A stretch of DNA of 7,966 nt from Candidatus Auribacterota bacterium (GCA_016932965.1 JAFGBW010000008.1:1-7966); one strand, 5' to 3'. Positions 1 to 7,148 are shown, counted from the first letter of the stretch. Translations and numbers: made by a program. Notes: generated by a model not told the origin, from the sequence alone.

Positions 1-25
1 GGTATTGATGCGCCAAAGACATCAT
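1..25 (-). CDS. Possible start of the next gene (5' end only)
   Basis: After the stop of the single-domain GT4 gene there are 22 bases, then two consecutive ATG codons on the minus strand (25-23 and 22-20) that open a frame reading MMSLAHQY to the window edge. An AGGA at 32-29 sits 6 bases before the second ATG and 3 before the first, so the second is the likelier start. The short spacing matches the other junctions of this gene run. Only eight codons are visible, so no product can be proposed, and chance remains possible. Confidence 0.4.
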
Positions 26-47
26 TTTTCCTACATTTCAAATATCT

Positions 48-1205
48 TCATCTCTCAGCCGTTGAATATTGAATGGCCCGTATGATATTGTCCAGCATGA
101 TATCGGAATTGAATTCATGCTCGATAATATCCCTGGATTTTTTTCCCATCCTGGCATGCAGTTCAGGATCACTCAAAATACTCGAACATTTGTCCTCCCA
201 GGTTTCCAAAGGAGCGTCCCATTCAAGAAAATATCCGTTTTCCCCGTCTTCAACCAGATCCAGCTCCGTGCCGTCCGCCACGCTGCAGACTACCGGCTTT
301 TTACAAAACATGGCCTGCTGAAGCCCGAGCCCGCCCAGCCCGGGCATCACATACACATCAGAGGCAATAAAATAGCCCAAGGCTTCCGTGACAGCCTTTC
401 CGGTTATATGCATGTCTTTCAGCGTGTCTCCCCGCCTCCTTATTTCAGGCAAAAAATTTCCATCCCCTACTATTATACCATGCAGACCGGGAAACCTCTT
501 TTTCAATGATCTAAAAATTTCCAGAAACAAATCCGGACGTTTCTCCCTGACCACAGCGCCCACATAAAGGATCACCGGCGCATCCTCCCGGATTCCCAAC
601 TTTCCCCTGAATTCTTTTCTCCGGGATTGATATAGGGTAAAATCTTTTTCCATCTCACTTTTCAACAAGGAATTAGGGGAAAAAAACGTTCTTTCAGGGC
701 GGATTCCATATTCCCTCTGATAATACCGGCAGGCATACCGGCTGTAGCCAATCACAGCAGAAGCTCTATTTAAGACAAAATGCAATACAGGATAAGCGAT
801 CTTCCTCAGAAAACTGACCGGAATGTGACGAACACGGCCGCAGCTCCACCATAGATACGGAATTTGATGCCGCCTGCAATAAAGGTAGACCAGAAGATTA
901 TTGATAAAATTACTTTCCCCCTCTGTTACAATCACGGCTGGCTGGATTTCATCAAGCAGAGAGGTCAGGCCTTTCAAATAACCGACGGAATATTTCCCTG
1001 GAAAAGGAATGGACCGAAACGGCAACTTCCTCGTCTCAACACCTTCCACATCAGGAATTTCATTGACTTTCTCTCCAGGAATAGGCGTTCCTGAATAAAC
1101 CAGCACCGCAGAGCCGTTCAATCTGACATCCAATTCCTGCATGACCGGAATCCGGTAAAAAGGCATGAGCCGGCTTAAAAAAACTATTTTTCTGGAGGCA
1201 TTCAT
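48..1205 (-). CDS. GT4-like glycosyltransferase, single GT-B domain pair
   Basis: A 385-residue protein of the usual length for a soluble or membrane-associated GT-B glycosyltransferase, expected to transfer a sugar from a nucleotide-sugar donor to a glycan lipid in the cytoplasm. The N-terminal half opens with KIVFLSRLMPFYRIPVMQEL, the β1 strand plus the proline/tyrosine/arginine loop seen in many polysaccharide GT4 enzymes. The C-terminal half has the donor-domain strand ILYVGAVVREKRPD (about 212-225), with R220 and K222 in the usual basic positions, then GIIVGDG (about 243-249), and a late VEDGENGYFLEWD segment. The usual E-x7-E donor motif is not present: the equivalent stretch reads PGLGGLGLQQAM (288-299), with Gly and Gln in place of the two Glu. 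A subset of GT4 enzymes has PG-x-x-GL in this place, so I read this as a subfamily feature, not decay. The start is ATG at 1205 rather than the TTG one codon upstream, because a well-spaced AGGAG precedes it. It lies 12 bp after the fused GT gene. Substrate unknown. Confidence 0.88.
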   Translation of the reverse strand: MNASRKIVFLSRLMPFYRIPVMQELDVRLNGSAVLVYSGTPIPGEKVNEIPDVEGVETRKLPFRSIPFPGKYSVGYLKGLTSLLDEIQPAVIVTEGESNFINNLLVYLYCRRHQIPYLWWSCGRVRHIPVSFLRKIAYPVLHFVLNRASAVIGYSRYACRYYQREYGIRPERTFFSPNSLLKSEMEKDFTLYQSRRKEFRGKLGIREDAPVILYVGAVVREKRPDLFLEIFRSLKKRFPGLHGIIVGDGNFLPEIRRRGDTLKDMHITGKAVTEALGYFIASDVYVMPGLGGLGLQQAMFCKKPVVCSVADGTELDLVEDGENGYFLEWDAPLETWEDKCSSILSDPELHARMGKKSRDIIEHEFNSDIMLDNIIRAIQYSTAER

Positions 1206-1212
1206 CAAACCT

Positions 1213-1217
1213 CTCCT
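1213..1217 (-). promoter_or_regulatory. Shine-Dalgarno for the single-domain GT4 gene
   Basis: On the minus strand AGGAG is followed by AGGTTTG and then ATG at 1205, a 7-base spacing. It adjoins the TAG stop (1220-1218) of the upstream fused glycosyltransferase. It favours ATG at 1205 over the overlapping TTG at 1208 and suggests coupled translation. Confidence 0.75.
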
Positions 1218-3551
1218 CTATCCCTCTTTTCTGAAGCCAGTTCCTGTGATGACCTGTAACATGGCGTCCAGATGGGCTTCCCTGGTGAAATGACTGCGAT
1301 AATGTTCCATGGCATTTTGACTCATTTCCTTATATAAAGAACGGGCTTCAGTAAAGCGCATGACAGCTTCAGCAATATCCAAAGGGGACCCATACCGGAC
1401 GAACACGCCTGAGCTGCTATGCACCAGCATATCACCAATGGCTCTATAATTCGTGCTGATCACGACACAGCCATAGGCCAGGGCCTCGATGATAGCCAGA
1501 GGCTGGCCTTCATTGATATAATTCGTCGGCAGAATAAAAAAATGGCCTTCATTCAACTCCTTTTCTTTTTCTTCATCATCGACAGGTCCCGTCCATTTGA
1601 CCTCCTTTTCCAGACCATATTCCTTGATCCTTCTGATAAAATCCTGTTCTGCTTCAGCCGGAGAAGCATACCGGGTGGAATCACTGCTGATCATGAACTG
1701 CCCGCAAAAATGGCATTGGACATCAACGCTTTTCTCCTTGAGCAATCGGACAGCGGCCAGGACATCCAAATAACCCTTGGTTTCAATCAAATTAGAAAGA
1801 TAAAGAATCCTGAAAGGCTTACCCTGTTCCGGAAGCTGCTTGGGATGAACAGGCAACCGTTCTTTTTTGATAGGAAGCCCGTTTGGCACGACAACGATCC
1901 TGTTCTGCGAATCCCCGATAAAATCAAACATGTCCCTTAAGGACTCGCCCAGTATGACAATCTGACTGGCTTTAGACAAAGTCCATCTGATCCATTTCCT
2001 TTTTAATGGCGGCTGACTTGAAAAAAAATGCTTATAATTCCCGCCATGCAGATGCAATATAAGACGATGCTGCCCAAGCCAGGCCAGAAAAATAAAAATG
2101 AAATCCCTCAAAAAACTGTTCCAGGATTGACCGATAGTGAGATAAACCACCTGCCTCTTTTTCTTCAACAAACTCAAAGCGGAAAAAAAAGAAGGGAAAA
2201 GACTCAACAGACGGGAGACGGAAAAACTGCCGTCTCTTTTCGAGGAATCGACCCAGCTGATATCCATGATCTTATGCGGTATTTTTCGGTCAACAAAAGC
2301 CTGGCAAAGAAGCTGGAAAGCCACACTCTGGCCTAAAACAGGGGGAGGCATGGGACCGATCAGAAAATACTTTTTTCTGGCTTTTTCCTTCTGAGCCCGA
2401 TAGGCCATGTGAAACAACTGCTGGTTCTGTTCAATGATGATTTCATCCTGACTGGTCTGCCAGCCCCATTGGGCCGCTTTCCCGGACCAGATTTTCTGGG
2501 TGGAGGAATCCCGCCCTATGCACTCTTGCAAGGCAGAGATGAATTGCTCAGGCTGCGACAAAGGAATATCCCATCCAATCTGACTGTCGATCAGATTTCT
2601 CCAGGGGGTCTGATCGCTGATCAATACAGGACAGCCTGCTGAAAGGGCCTCTAAAACCACACGTCCTGAACTTTCCCCCTGGGCAGGCAAAAAGAAAAGA
2701 TCATACTGAGAAAGCACCAATTTCACCTGGGTGGGATGAACCGATCCTTTATAAGTCACCTGGATGAAAGCAGGCAGTTCTGCCATGATTTGCCGGCATT
2801 TTTCCCAATAAAGATGATCTTCGAGCGGCCCCCAGATATCAAACTCGATCTGACCCTTGACTCCTTTCAAGAGCTGCAATGCTCCGGCAAGATTGTTTTT
2901 TTCTGATACGCGGGAAAGATAGACTATTTTCAGGCGGCCTTCTTCCTTGGCAGACGCCCTTTCACTGATGAAAGCTGGATCGAAATCCCTCGGAGATAAA
3001 TCCGGCGCGACATATACGGTCTGGCTTTTCCCGAATATTTTCCGGATTTCTTCCGCCTCATATTCGCTTGATGCCTGCCAGAATATCTGATGATGCAGTC
3101 CCATGAATTTGGAGAGCAGAATAAAAAGCCTTTTTTTGAATGATTTGATAGCGAGAGCTCCGGGAGACAACTCTCCCCGCGGGGCCAGCACAACAGGGGT
3201 ATCCGGAATAAACCCCATCCGGCGTAAAAGAAGAGGTTTGATCGTAAAGACCCATGAAAAAAAACTGTTTAAATACAAAACATCATAACTCTCACGGTTC
3301 AGGATCCGCTGAATCTGATGAAAGGAAAGAAAATGCGGGGAACAATAATAGACCGGGGTCTGTTCGATCTCATTCCAGTCATTCATTTTCACTTCATGAT
3401 GATTCAAATCATCCAGAAAATTCACGTCAGACGTGATGATCCTGAATTGGAAATCCTGGCCCATGCGCGACACCATGCCCGATAAATTCCGGATCGTGCC
3501 CCCGCTTTTTCTTCCAGGTAAATAATAAGCCAGACTCGCGATGATTTTCAT
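1218..3551 (-). CDS. Double glycosyltransferase: two GT4 (GT-B) units fused in one protein
   Basis: A 777-residue protein, about twice the usual GT4 length, containing two complete and different GT4 units. Unit 1 (about 1-385) begins MKIIASLAYYLPGRKSGG. It has the acceptor-side loop APRGELSPGAL (123-133) and the donor strand IVYLSRVSEKNN (209-220, with R214 and K218). Its E-x7-E pair is E293/E301 in GESSGRVVLEALSAGCPVLI, followed by SDQTPWRNL. Unit 2 (about 393-777) begins KKYFLIGPMPPPVLGQS. It carries LHLHGGN (499-505), the donor strand ILYLSNLIETKG (582-593, K592), and an E681/E689 pair in NEGQPLAIIEALAYG. A short basic linker (about 381-394, AYRAQKEKARKK) joins them, with no stop or frame change. 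Each unit should add one sugar from a nucleotide donor, perhaps in consecutive steps, on the cytoplasmic side. The gene follows the GT-C gene by 17 bp. ATG at 3551 has only a weak GGTGA (3560-3556) before it, so coupling to the upstream gene is likely. The sugars are unknown. Confidence 0.92.
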   Translation of the reverse strand: MKIIASLAYYLPGRKSGGTIRNLSGMVSRMGQDFQFRIITSDVNFLDDLNHHEVKMNDWNEIEQTPVYYCSPHFLSFHQIQRILNRESYDVLYLNSFFSWVFTIKPLLLRRMGFIPDTPVVLAPRGELSPGALAIKSFKKRLFILLSKFMGLHHQIFWQASSEYEAEEIRKIFGKSQTVYVAPDLSPRDFDPAFISERASAKEEGRLKIVYLSRVSEKNNLAGALQLLKGVKGQIEFDIWGPLEDHLYWEKCRQIMAELPAFIQVTYKGSVHPTQVKLVLSQYDLFFLPAQGESSGRVVLEALSAGCPVLISDQTPWRNLIDSQIGWDIPLSQPEQFISALQECIGRDSSTQKIWSGKAAQWGWQTSQDEIIIEQNQQLFHMAYRAQKEKARKKYFLIGPMPPPVLGQSVAFQLLCQAFVDRKIPHKIMDISWVDSSKRDGSFSVSRLLSLFPSFFSALSLLKKKRQVVYLTIGQSWNSFLRDFIFIFLAWLGQHRLILHLHGGNYKHFFSSQPPLKRKWIRWTLSKASQIVILGESLRDMFDFIGDSQNRIVVVPNGLPIKKERLPVHPKQLPEQGKPFRILYLSNLIETKGYLDVLAAVRLLKEKSVDVQCHFCGQFMISSDSTRYASPAEAEQDFIRRIKEYGLEKEVKWTGPVDDEEKEKELNEGHFFILPTNYINEGQPLAIIEALAYGCVVISTNYRAIGDMLVHSSSGVFVRYGSPLDIAEAVMRFTEARSLYKEMSQNAMEHYRSHFTREAHLDAMLQVITGTGFRKEG

Positions 3552-3568
3552 TCTGTCACCATCAAAAA

Positions 3569-5269
3569 CTAAGTTCGAATTTTTTCAAGGATTTGAGCGC
3601 AGTCCTCTTCATTTGAGGAAAGCCCTGTCTTATAAAGATGCATTTTTGTCTCGGGTATATTGTTGACCGGGTAATCAAAAACCGGAAATGACACGCGGTT
3701 GAATCTGCCCTGCTGATATAACTCAGATAAGATATCAGCCTGGAGGCCATTCCAGTTTTTACGGTAAATGATGATATCAGGGGAGATTTTCCTGTCCTCT
3801 TCAATATTGTTACGGGTAAAACCGACCGTCACTTTGCACCGTAAATAATACATGTAAGAAGGTTCTTCATAATTAGTGGCAATCACCAGTTGTTCCGGAT
3901 GAGGGTAATGATCCCTGAGGTACGGGATCACGAAATCCAAAGGACCCTTGTACTGATGGAATAATTCATACAGATGCGCACGGACGATCCATCTTTTTTC
4001 CCAGGCCACATGGCCGCATAAAATCACGATCAATAGAATCACCTGCATTTTAATTCTGCGTTCCCCCCATAATCCATTTGCCTTCAAGAGGTCAACGATC
4101 AGCGTCAAATCCAAAATAAACATCGCCATCCAAAAAGGGTGCATCCACACGTAATACCGTTCCCATAATAAGGGAATCCTTGCGATAAACAGGACCATAC
4201 TGATAAAAAAGAAAAACAAAAAATCAGAATACTTGCATTGAAGAAGCATGACCGGCATGTTTTTCAATAAACTCCGATTACTCAATCTCAAAAAAACCAG
4301 CAATGCCTTTATCAATAAAACAGGAAGTAGAAGATCATTCTGCAGATAAAAAATCCATATGATGCGGATATGGTTAAAATACTTCAGCCATGAATAACCC
4401 CGCATGGAAGAATAATAAGCGGACAATTTAACCATCTCAAAAAAATGAACCAGCGGCAAAATCAGAACGAAAGCAACCATCATCGGCAATAAAGCGCGGA
4501 AAAGGGCCTTCAGCGAGCCGCCGTTTTCTCCAGCCGGTTCCGACTGTTTCGATAGCCTCACCCAGAACCATCCGATAATTTCATAAGCCGTGAGAAAACA
4601 GACCAGTCCGATCATCACCGGATGAAAAACATTGAAAAGCAAAAATAGGAAAAAAACCATGAGGATTGAATAATTCCGGTCACTGATCCTTTTATGGAAT
4701 TTCCATGCCGTGTAAAGACAGAGAACTCCTGATGTCAAGAAAATCAGCAGAGAATAGTATCTCACTTCCCTCAAATAAAGAATCAGGACCACCGAAACCA
4801 GCTCCATCAGCAAAAACAAGATCATGTACCGCAGTTTAGCCATTTTGCCCGTGTAAAACGAAATGACCAAACCAGCAGAAAGAAACACGCCGATCATACC
4901 GGCCAACGCAAAGGGGATCCTCATCAAAGCAGATTTAAGATATAAATCATCCGTCTTCCTGGCCAGCCATGCTCCCGGAACACAAAAATAATACTGCCCC
5001 CAGACAGATCCGATGTAGGCATCATAGGGTTCTTTCAATGCCATATCCATATTAGAAGAAAAAAGGTTCAGCGCATTTTTTCCGTCATGCACCCTGGGAT
5101 AACCGAAATCCAGAATCCGTTCAGCATAGACCGCGGTTTCCGCCTCATCATTCCAGAGAAGAGGATAGCTGATGTTTTTAAAGAGACTGAACGCATACAA
5201 AAAAATCAGCATGCCCAAAATAATCAGATGGGCCCCGGCATACTGTTTTTGCTCAGAAATCATCTTCAT
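3569..5269 (-). CDS. GT-C family membrane glycosyltransferase (PMT/ArnT-like), paralogue 1
   Basis: A 566-residue multi-pass inner-membrane protein with roughly 11 hydrophobic helices between residues 11 and 422, then a soluble C-terminal region (about 430-566). After the first helix comes FKNISYPLLWNDEAETAVYA, in which D41-E42 fits the acidic first-periplasmic-loop motif of GT-C enzymes (catalytic Asp). LREVRYYSLL (166-175) matches the R-x-x-R-x-Y-x-L pattern of the PMT_2/GT39/GT83-like group, and WERYYVWMHP (369-378) matches its late R-Y motif. Such enzymes move a sugar from a polyprenyl-phosphate carrier to a glycan, lipid or protein outside the membrane. The nearest homologue in view is the gene just upstream (5454-7148), which shares both motifs, the C-terminal region and nearly the same length. 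The start is ATG at 5269. A strong GGAGGT lies 12 bases upstream, and a stop two codons upstream excludes earlier standard starts. It heads a tightly packed three-gene run. Donor and acceptor are unknown. Confidence 0.87.
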   Translation of the reverse strand: MKMISEQKQYAGAHLIILGMLIFLYAFSLFKNISYPLLWNDEAETAVYAERILDFGYPRVHDGKNALNLFSSNMDMALKEPYDAYIGSVWGQYYFCVPGAWLARKTDDLYLKSALMRIPFALAGMIGVFLSAGLVISFYTGKMAKLRYMILFLLMELVSVVLILYLREVRYYSLLIFLTSGVLCLYTAWKFHKRISDRNYSILMVFFLFLLFNVFHPVMIGLVCFLTAYEIIGWFWVRLSKQSEPAGENGGSLKALFRALLPMMVAFVLILPLVHFFEMVKLSAYYSSMRGYSWLKYFNHIRIIWIFYLQNDLLLPVLLIKALLVFLRLSNRSLLKNMPVMLLQCKYSDFLFFFFISMVLFIARIPLLWERYYVWMHPFWMAMFILDLTLIVDLLKANGLWGERRIKMQVILLIVILCGHVAWEKRWIVRAHLYELFHQYKGPLDFVIPYLRDHYPHPEQLVIATNYEEPSYMYYLRCKVTVGFTRNNIEEDRKISPDIIIYRKNWNGLQADILSELYQQGRFNRVSFPVFDYPVNNIPETKMHLYKTGLSSNEEDCAQILEKIRT

Positions 5270-5453
5270 AATAAGTCAGTTACCTCCGACAGAGAGACCG
5301 TGTCATTTAACCGCGTACCTATCTAAATGTATTGTCTCTTTTCTTATTAAAGAAATCATTTGTTATTGAGAACAGGACAAAGGACACGGGGAGAAAAACG
5401 CAACCGCTACCAGGATTGCCATTGCCATCTTCGTGATGGAGAATTCTACATCC
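5270..5453. other. 184-bp gap between the two GT-C genes
   Basis: This is the only sizeable non-coding stretch in the window; the other junctions are a 4-bp overlap or gaps of 12-22 bp. It begins inside a 7-bp tandem repeat at the end of the upstream gene and ends with a good ribosome-binding site for the downstream one. It contains an AT-rich 6-bp inverted repeat (5340-5345 with 5350-5355) and a 7-bp inverted pair, gacacgg at 5383-5389 and ccgtgtc at 5298-5304, too far apart for a simple terminator. I could not pick a convincing -35/-10 pair. It could hold a secondary promoter or be an inserted intergenic repeat. Confidence 0.5.
5282..5287 (-). promoter_or_regulatory. Strong Shine-Dalgarno with long spacing for GT-C paralogue 1
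   Basis: On the minus strand GGAGGT is followed by 12 bases (AACTGACTTATT) before ATG at 5269. The match to the 16S tail is excellent but the spacing is longer than usual. An ATT codon at 5272 would be better spaced, but it is a rare initiator. A TGA at 5278-5276 blocks any earlier start in this frame, so ATG at 5269 is preferred. A gene with its own strong site after a gap is consistent with translation independent of the upstream gene. Confidence 0.6.
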
Positions 5454-5475
5454 TCAATTCTGAATTCTCAATTCT
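5441..5475. repeat. Five tandem 7-bp units spanning the stop codon of GT-C paralogue 2
   Basis: The plus strand reads as five heptamers in register: gaattct, acatcct, caattct, gaattct, caattct. Four match (g/c)aattct and the second is degenerate. On the coding (minus) strand the unit is AGAATT followed by G or C. The array encodes the last residues of the upstream protein (ELRIQN) and its TGA stop (5456-5454), then continues into the gap. This looks like a small satellite or the edge of a dispersed repeat that replaced the original gene end, but that is inference. Confidence 0.6.
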
Positions 5476-7148
5476 TTTCTTTCAATGAGTTCTGTGCACT
5501 GGGTCTCATATTCGGCCCATTTTGTTTTAAACAAATGATGACAGGATTCAGGGCTGTTATTGCAGAAATAATCGTAAACCGGAAACAGAACCCTGTCCCA
5601 TTGCGAATCCTTTTTAAACCATTTCCAGAATTGGGGGGAAGTTCTTCTCGTCGGTTCCCAGCCTTTCCTGTAAATGAGAATATCCGGCTCCCTGGTCGGC
5701 AGGTCTTCATTGTAATAATCTGCCATTTTACAGTTCAGATAATACATGTAAGGTGTCTTTTCAAAATTAGTCACGATCTGAAGTGCATCAGGATGGCTGT
5801 AATTTTGCCTGATATAAGGGATGAGGTAATCCAACGGCCCTTTGTATGGATGAAACAATTCATGAAAATAGCGGCTAACATAATCGGCCTTCTTCCCGCC
5901 ATGATAAAACATCAGTAAAAAACAAAATACAATCCATTTGATTTTTAAATGGGGCTCAGATGAACAGGCGGCAAGAAAATGATACAAAAAAAAGGCGTCC
6001 AGCAAAACAATCATAGTCAAGACGGGATTCAACCAGATAAAATACCTCTCAAAAAGGATGGAATTCCGCGCAATCATCAAACAGGAAACGAGGAAAAAAA
6101 CCGTTAAAAAATCTGATAAACGGCTGTGGGGTTCCAGAAAAACAAAAGGCCTTTCCCGGTAACGGATCCGGCAATAAAAGCTGAAAAACCTCAAAATCAG
6201 AAAGGCGAACAGCCAATCCTTCTTAAGAAAAAAATCAAATATAAACCGGCAGTTCAATCCGTAGATTCTGAGATTAAAATCCCAGCGATCATGATAAAAT
6301 TCCGTTATTTCAAAAGTTCGAAAATACAGAAAAAACGGGATCAGTAACAAACCTGCAATGAAATAAGGTCCAAGCGACAGAAACCAGGCATGCAGGCATT
6401 CCGGAAAGCTTCCTTTCTTTCCTATCAAACCTTTTGCCATACAAAAAAAATGAACGGCTGTTTCCCATATGCCGATAAAAAGCAGAAAACAGATCAGGGC
6501 GGGGAAATAGACATGAAAAAGCATCAGGCTAAAAAAGACCGTCAGGAGAGCATATAACCGTGAAGAAAATCCCTGGTCATATTTTTTCCAGACCGTTATC
6601 CCCAATAGACATGCCACGATAAGGATCGTCAGAGCATAATACCTCACCTGCCTGATGTGAAGAATCAAGGGGACAGAAAACAGTTCCAAAAACAAAAACA
6701 GGGCATAAAACACCCATCGTTCTCCGGTCTTTCTAAAAAGCGGCACCGGGATCAATCCTGCCAGAAGAATCCCGGCGAAACCAGCCAGCGCAAACGGAAC
6801 CCTTAAGCAGGCGGTTTTGGTGTATAAATCATCGGTTTTTCTGGCCAGAAAAGCACCTATGGCACAAAAATAATACTGGCCCCAGGAAGAAAGATAGGCA
6901 TCCGTATCTTCCCGGACACCGACTTTATTATTCCAGGACGTCAATAAATACAGACGGTTTTTTTCATCATGAATCTTTGGGTAACCGAAACGAAGGATTC
7001 GTTCGGCATAGACCGCTGTTTCCCCCTCGTCATGCCAGAGAAGCGGATAGGATATATTTTTAAAGATAAAAAACCCTAAAAGGAGGATCAAAAGAAAAAC
7101 CAGGCTCTTGTGAAAAGTCATCCGGGAAAAGAGAAATTGTGATTTCAT
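5454..7148 (-). CDS. GT-C family membrane glycosyltransferase (PMT/ArnT-like), paralogue 2
   Basis: A 564-residue multi-pass inner-membrane protein with roughly 11 hydrophobic segments up to about residue 415 and a soluble C-terminal region (about 425-564). FKNISYPLLWHDEGETAVYA carries the D40-E41 acidic pair of GT-C enzymes in the first outer loop. HIRQVRYYALT (164-174) and FERYFIWLNP (366-375) are the family's arginine/tyrosine motifs. It should transfer a sugar from a polyprenyl-phosphate donor at the outer face of the membrane. It is a tandem paralogue of the gene at 3569-5269: the first loop and the C-terminal KGPLD-x-x-IPY region are close, while the central helices diverge. ATG at 7148 overlaps the TGA of the methyltransferase by 4 bp (ATGA), with GGTGG and GGAG just upstream. 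A longer in-frame reading to 7289 would add 47 residues lying entirely over the methyltransferase, lacking the family's look, so I reject it. The extreme C terminus is encoded by a short tandem repeat. Donor and acceptor are unknown. Confidence 0.87.
   Translation of the reverse strand: MKSQFLFSRMTFHKSLVFLLILLLGFFIFKNISYPLLWHDEGETAVYAERILRFGYPKIHDEKNRLYLLTSWNNKVGVREDTDAYLSSWGQYYFCAIGAFLARKTDDLYTKTACLRVPFALAGFAGILLAGLIPVPLFRKTGERWVFYALFLFLELFSVPLILHIRQVRYYALTILIVACLLGITVWKKYDQGFSSRLYALLTVFFSLMLFHVYFPALICFLLFIGIWETAVHFFCMAKGLIGKKGSFPECLHAWFLSLGPYFIAGLLLIPFFLYFRTFEITEFYHDRWDFNLRIYGLNCRFIFDFFLKKDWLFAFLILRFFSFYCRIRYRERPFVFLEPHSRLSDFLTVFFLVSCLMIARNSILFERYFIWLNPVLTMIVLLDAFFLYHFLAACSSEPHLKIKWIVFCFLLMFYHGGKKADYVSRYFHELFHPYKGPLDYLIPYIRQNYSHPDALQIVTNFEKTPYMYYLNCKMADYYNEDLPTREPDILIYRKGWEPTRRTSPQFWKWFKKDSQWDRVLFPVYDYFCNNSPESCHHLFKTKWAEYETQCTELIERKELRIQN

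Noticed and set aside
2391-2408. Internal start (ATG at 2408) making unit 2 of the fused GT a separate gene
   Set aside because: No Shine-Dalgarno precedes it and the frame runs unbroken from unit 1, so a single fused product is the simpler reading.
3562-3804. Minus-strand frame of 80 codons inside GT-C paralogue 1 (and the similar ones at 2930-3193, 3058-3255, 5468-5710 and 7324-7506)
   Set aside because: These are other frames of clearly coding sequence with no domain, ribosome-binding site or conservation visible.
5340-5355. Inverted repeat tttctt-atta-aagaaa as a terminator
   Set aside because: The stem is only 6 bp and AT-rich, with no GC core, so it is unlikely to terminate transcription.
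5433-5918. Plus-strand frame of 161 codons opposite GT-C paralogue 2
   Set aside because: It is antisense to a well-supported membrane protein gene, shows no family features, and lies over the repeat. The same applies to the other plus-strand frames at 69-509, 864-1094, 1419-1940, 2028-2336 and 7373-7651.
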